Origin: Pseudarthrobacter sp. NIBRBAC000502772
GTDB lineage: Bacteria > Actinomycetota > Actinomycetes > Actinomycetales > Micrococcaceae
NCBI RefSeq assembly: GCF_006517235.1
Contig: NZ_CP041188.1
Location: 2,604,001-2,668,000, forward strand
Reading direction: 5' to 3'
Length of the DNA stretch: 64,000 nucleotides
Part shown: one piece after another, positions 61,380-64,000 of the stretch
Position numbering within the stretch: the stretch's first letter is position 1
Layout of the letters: each line of letters opens with the position of its first letter
Translations under genes and position numbers: made by a program
Notes under the pieces: model-generated
What the model saw: the letters and a program-made list of their open reading frames with translations, nothing else
Database searches by the model: none
What the model was told of the DNA's origin: nothing

Positions 61380-62030
61380 TTAACTTTCGGCGCGGAGCGC
61401 GTTTTGGAACTGACGGACCGTCTCCTGACGGAAGCCCTCGATGTCACCTTCCAAAGCAAGTGCAGCCAGTCTCTCGTGCTCAACGGCGATTTCATGGAGG
61501 TCGCTGTAAGTCCGATGGTCGACCGAGAAGTAGAGACGCAGCTTGTTCTCCCAACCGTTCCACAGGGCGTGCAGGGCGGCGTTCCCCGAATATTCGTAGA
61601 AGAGCCTGTGAAAGCGAAGGTGAGCGTCAATACTGGCCGGGATGTCGTTTGTGTCCGTGGCCCGGTAAAGTTCCTCGATGGTTTGCTTCAACCGAAGCCG
61701 CTCAGGACCGCGCAACGTTGCGGCCGAGAGCTCAGCAGCGTATGGCTCAACAAGCAAACGGATAGATGCGATCTCGGCGACATCGCGAGCACTGACCTCC
61801 ACTACGAAGGATCCCCGGAAGGGGATCTTTACGACCAGCCCCTCCTCTTCAAGCCGGGTCAAGGCCTCACGCAGGGGGGACCGACTGATTCCGAGATCGG
61901 CAGCAATGTGCGTCTCGCGCAGTTGCCCGCCTGGAGGCACAGTTCCGTCCAGGATGGCTGTACGCAGCACGCTGTAGACGCCGTCCGGCGTCGTCGTCCG
62001 CTGTTCTTGCCACTTGAACTTGCGGTCCAT
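61380..62030 (-). CDS. GntR-family regulator, FCD type (second)
   Basis: 216 residues. Winged helix: GTVPPGGQLRETHIAADLGI, SRSPLREALTRLEEEGLVVK. FCD part: EIASIRLLVEPYAAELSAAT, SIDAHLRFHRLFYEYSGNAA, EIAVEHERLAALALEGDIEG. Distinct from its two neighbours. On the minus strand TATAAT (62057-62062) lies 27 bases upstream, followed by two CGACAA repeats at 62043-62056, a possible promoter and operator. Confidence 0.9.
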   Translation of the reverse strand: MDRKFKWQEQRTTTPDGVYSVLRTAILDGTVPPGGQLRETHIAADLGISRSPLREALTRLEEEGLVVKIPFRGSFVVEVSARDVAEIASIRLLVEPYAAELSAATLRGPERLRLKQTIEELYRATDTNDIPASIDAHLRFHRLFYEYSGNAALHALWNGWENKLRLYFSVDHRTYSDLHEIAVEHERLAALALEGDIEGFRQETVRQFQNALRAES

Positions 62031-62042
62031 CGTGCCGCCTCT

Positions 62043-62062
62043 CTTGTCGATTGTCGATTATA
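62043..62062 (-). promoter_or_regulatory. Probable -10 and repeat upstream of the second GntR gene
   Basis: Read on the minus strand: TATAAT (62057-62062) followed by CGACAATCGACAA (about 62044-62056), a direct repeat just before the GAGAGG ribosome site. A likely start-site operator. Confidence 0.45.
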
Positions 62063-62093
62063 CAGGGCGCCCGTCGTGGCCCTGCGGCCAGGG

Positions 62094-62798
62094 CTAGACG
62101 TCAGACGCTGATGGTTTTTCCTGCTGAGTTGCAGTGAGGTCCTCAACGGCTTTTTGCATATGCCGCTTGATGGCCATGAGGAGGCCATGCCTGTCGCCTG
62201 CCTTCAAGAGATCCAGGATGCTTTGGTGTTCCTGTACCAGAACGTCCATCCTTGGGTAGAAGACTTCCAAGTCGAAGATACACATTCTTGATTCAGCCGC
62301 GAGTGTCTTGTAGATACGGATGAAACGGGAATTTCCCATGCCGGCAACAAGGGCTGAATGGAACTGCATGTCCAGCCCTGCCATGGTCTGCCAGTCGGAA
62401 CCGGCCACTTGCTTTGCCATTTCGCCTACAATTTCCTTCAGCACTCCGCAGGTGTCTTTGATCTGCTTCGGGCTGCTGTCCAACAGCCTGGTGGCGGCGG
62501 CGCATTCGATGGACTCACGAACCGCGTAGATCTCCCTAAGGTCATGCGTTTCGACCTCTTTGACGAACACTCCGTAGTTGCGCCGACTGATCAGGATCCC
62601 TTCCTGGCTCAAACGCTGTAGTGCTTCCCGGAGAGGACCTCTGGATGTGTTGAGCTGGTTCGCCAGGAGGGATTCGTTGAGCTGTTGCCCGGGGCGGATG
62701 GACCCCTGGACGATTTGTTCCCGCAAGTGGTCAGCGATCACCTGCGCCGTGGGTCTTCCCTCGAGTGCAAGCAGTCCTTCTGGTGCCGCCATTGGCAT
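62094..62798 (-). CDS. GntR-family regulator, FCD type (third)
   Basis: 234 residues. Winged helix: GSIRPGQQLNESLLANQLNT, SRGPLREALQRLSQEGILIS. FCD: EIYAVRESIECAAATRLLDS, GLDMQFHSALVAGMGNSRFI, VLVQEHQSILDLLKAGDRHG. It lies 35 bp after the oxidase gene on the same strand, so the two are probably co-transcribed and it may control the oxidase. Confidence 0.9.
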   Translation of the reverse strand: MPMAAPEGLLALEGRPTAQVIADHLREQIVQGSIRPGQQLNESLLANQLNTSRGPLREALQRLSQEGILISRRNYGVFVKEVETHDLREIYAVRESIECAAATRLLDSSPKQIKDTCGVLKEIVGEMAKQVAGSDWQTMAGLDMQFHSALVAGMGNSRFIRIYKTLAAESRMCIFDLEVFYPRMDVLVQEHQSILDLLKAGDRHGLLMAIKRHMQKAVEDLTATQQEKPSASDV

Positions 62799-62833
62799 CC
62801 ACTCATCTCACGTTTCGGCATACTACGGGTTGT

Positions 62834-64000
62834 CTAGATTGCTGTTGCGGTGCTGGCTGACGGATTGGCCCAGCTCGTCTCAAACCTGTCCGGGCGTACG
62901 AATTCCAGGCCTCCGAGTGACTGTTTGCCGAGCACTTCGTACGCGGCAATGTGGCCGTACCCGGTGGCATTCTTGAATCCGCCCCCTGAGAAGCCTGTGG
63001 CGCAATAGATCTTGCTTGACTCGCTGAGCCATCCCAACAGCGGGTTCCGATCCCCGGTGTAGAGGTCCGGGAAGGCGTCTGAGCGAACGATGTTTGGGAT
63101 CAGGCCGGGGAAGAACTCCTGAACCGTCTCGGTGGTTTCGGCCATCTCAAAGTCCGTCAGGTCCCTTGGCACCGAGTCAGCGGCGGGGGTTGGTGCCCCA
63201 CGCCCGTCAAGGGTGGCCTTGACCGTGACCCCGTCGACGGAGGGTGCCCCATACATGGAGCGGCCTTCGTAGATCCTGCTGAAAATGGGGAACCTGTCGG
63301 GGGTGAACTGGGCTGCGTCGCGGGCAACGAACCAGGACAGAAAAATCCTGCGTGTTTCCGTGTGCGCCTTCAGATAGTCAGGCATAAGCCGCTGCGACCA
63401 GCCCCCTGAGGAAACAATGACCCGCTCGAAGGTCCACGAGTTTTCTCCGGACGTGACAACAACGCCGTCGTCAGTTTCCCGGATGCTGCTGACAGGCGTA
63501 TTGCTGAGGACGGTTGCGCCATTGGCCTGTGCTGCGGCGACGGCCGCGGTGACGGCACGGTCGGTGCGCAGAGCACCGGCGTTCGGGTCGTAGACGGCGC
63601 AGTCATCGGCCCGGAGGTTGTGCTGGGGGTAGCGTTCGGCCATGGCGTCCCTGTTCAGGATTTCGTGGGCAGCCCGGTTGGTTCGGGTGGTTTCGAGGAG
63701 GTTGCGGATGTATGGGCCGTCGGCGGTGCCGATGGAGAGTCCGCCGCAACGGATGAGGATGTCCTGTCCGGTTTCCGCTTCCAGTTCGGCCCAGAGATCC
63801 CGGGAACGCTGCAGGATGGGGTAGTAGTCGGGGAGACCGCGGTAGATCATGCGGAACAGGCGGGTGTCGCCACCTACCGCGCTTCTGGCGTGACCAGGTG
63901 ACTGCGCCTCGAATCCGACCACGGAATCGGTCAGGCGCGATGCCTGCCAGAGGGCCATGCTGCCGATGCTGCCCAGGCCAATGACGGCGAGCTTTCCGTC
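62834..64000 (-). CDS. FAD-dependent oxidase, sarcosine/N-methyl-amino-acid oxidase type (runs off the window)
   Basis: At least 388 residues; the frame is still open at base 64000 (DGKLAVIGLGSIGSMALWQA), and ATG 63958 is internal. The dinucleotide motif GLGSIGSMAL is near the start, followed by SPGHARSAVGGDTRLFR, the flavin attachment region of monomeric sarcosine oxidases. The C-terminal IYCATGFSGGGFKNATGYGH fits the same family. It oxidatively removes a methyl or amino group from a small amine acid, making peroxide. Only a few N-terminal residues appear to be missing. Confidence 0.9.
   Translation of the reverse strand, partial: DGKLAVIGLGSIGSMALWQASRLTDSVVGFEAQSPGHARSAVGGDTRLFRMIYRGLPDYYPILQRSRDLWAELEAETGQDILIRCGGLSIGTADGPYIRNLLETTRTNRAAHEILNRDAMAERYPQHNLRADDCAVYDPNAGALRTDRAVTAAVAAAQANGATVLSNTPVSSIRETDDGVVVTSGENSWTFERVIVSSGGWSQRLMPDYLKAHTETRRIFLSWFVARDAAQFTPDRFPIFSRIYEGRSMYGAPSVDGVTVKATLDGRGAPTPAADSVPRDLTDFEMAETTETVQEFFPGLIPNIVRSDAFPDLYTGDRNPLLGWLSESSKIYCATGFSGGGFKNATGYGHIAAYEVLGKQSLGGLEFVRPDRFETSWANPSASTATAI

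Overview
The window looks like accessory chromosome (or large plasmid) DNA from a high-GC actinobacterium, most likely a soil member of the Micrococcaceae (Arthrobacter/Paenarthrobacter type). The reasons are the high GC with GTG/TTG starts, dense ATGA/GTGA gene overlaps, a short adenylate kinase without a LID domain, sugar ABC transporters with no ATPase of their own, and many GntR-FCD, TetR, LacI and HxlR regulators beside catabolic genes. No rRNA, tRNA, CRISPR array, phage or plasmid backbone gene was seen.

Region 1 (1-18,400) is an oxidative catabolic island: acyl-CoA dehydrogenase (partial), a phosphotransferase, an AMP-forming acyl-CoA ligase, aldehyde and alcohol dehydrogenases, a TetR regulator, and an unusual self-sufficient P450 whose CYP124/125/142-like heme domain is fused to a CYP102-type diflavin reductase. 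Transhydrogenase PntAB and an adenylate kinase follow on the same strand and could supply NADPH and recycle AMP. Three copies of an 18-bp palindrome mark the likely TetR operators. A nested pair of insertion sequences (IS110 family inside IS30 family) sits between the convergent phosphotransferase and ligase genes. The IS30 element split a palindromic terminator. The IS110 element carries a readable bridge-RNA candidate whose guides match its own ends and its target in the IS30 transposase.

Region 2 (18,400-37,900) begins with gene remnants and then holds a carbohydrate-catabolic regulon: two TIM-barrel sugar isomerases, three Gfo/Idh/MocA oxidoreductases, two SDRs, two VOC proteins, a KDPG-type aldolase, a P-loop kinase, MHS and CynX-type MFS transporters, a sugar ABC transporter, and a LacI regulator. 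Four promoters share one architecture (TTGACA, about 17 bp, -10, then tandem copies of a 13-bp LacI-type operator). Three consecutive genes are each preceded by a 16-24 codon ORF whose stop overlaps the gene start as ATGA. The substrate is not identifiable from sequence; the enzyme set resembles 3-keto-glycoside or inositol-like chemistry.

Region 3 (37,900-54,250) mixes decayed genes (a TDT-family transporter and a small protein with in-frame TGA) with intact genes: hotdog thioesterase, SDR with divergent HxlR regulator, several alpha/beta hydrolases (one fused to an NTF2-like domain), an aromatic-acid type MFS transporter, an intact TDT transporter, an MBL hydrolase, thiolase, flavin reductase, enoyl-CoA hydratase, a CGNR regulator and a two-domain rhodanese.

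Region 4 (54,250-64,000) has a structured non-coding stretch and two decayed amino-acid transport genes, then a minus-strand cluster: a succinate-semialdehyde-type dehydrogenase, a giant FAD/Fe-S D-2-hydroxyacid dehydrogenase, three successive GntR-FCD regulators, and a sarcosine-oxidase-like flavoenzyme running off the window end.
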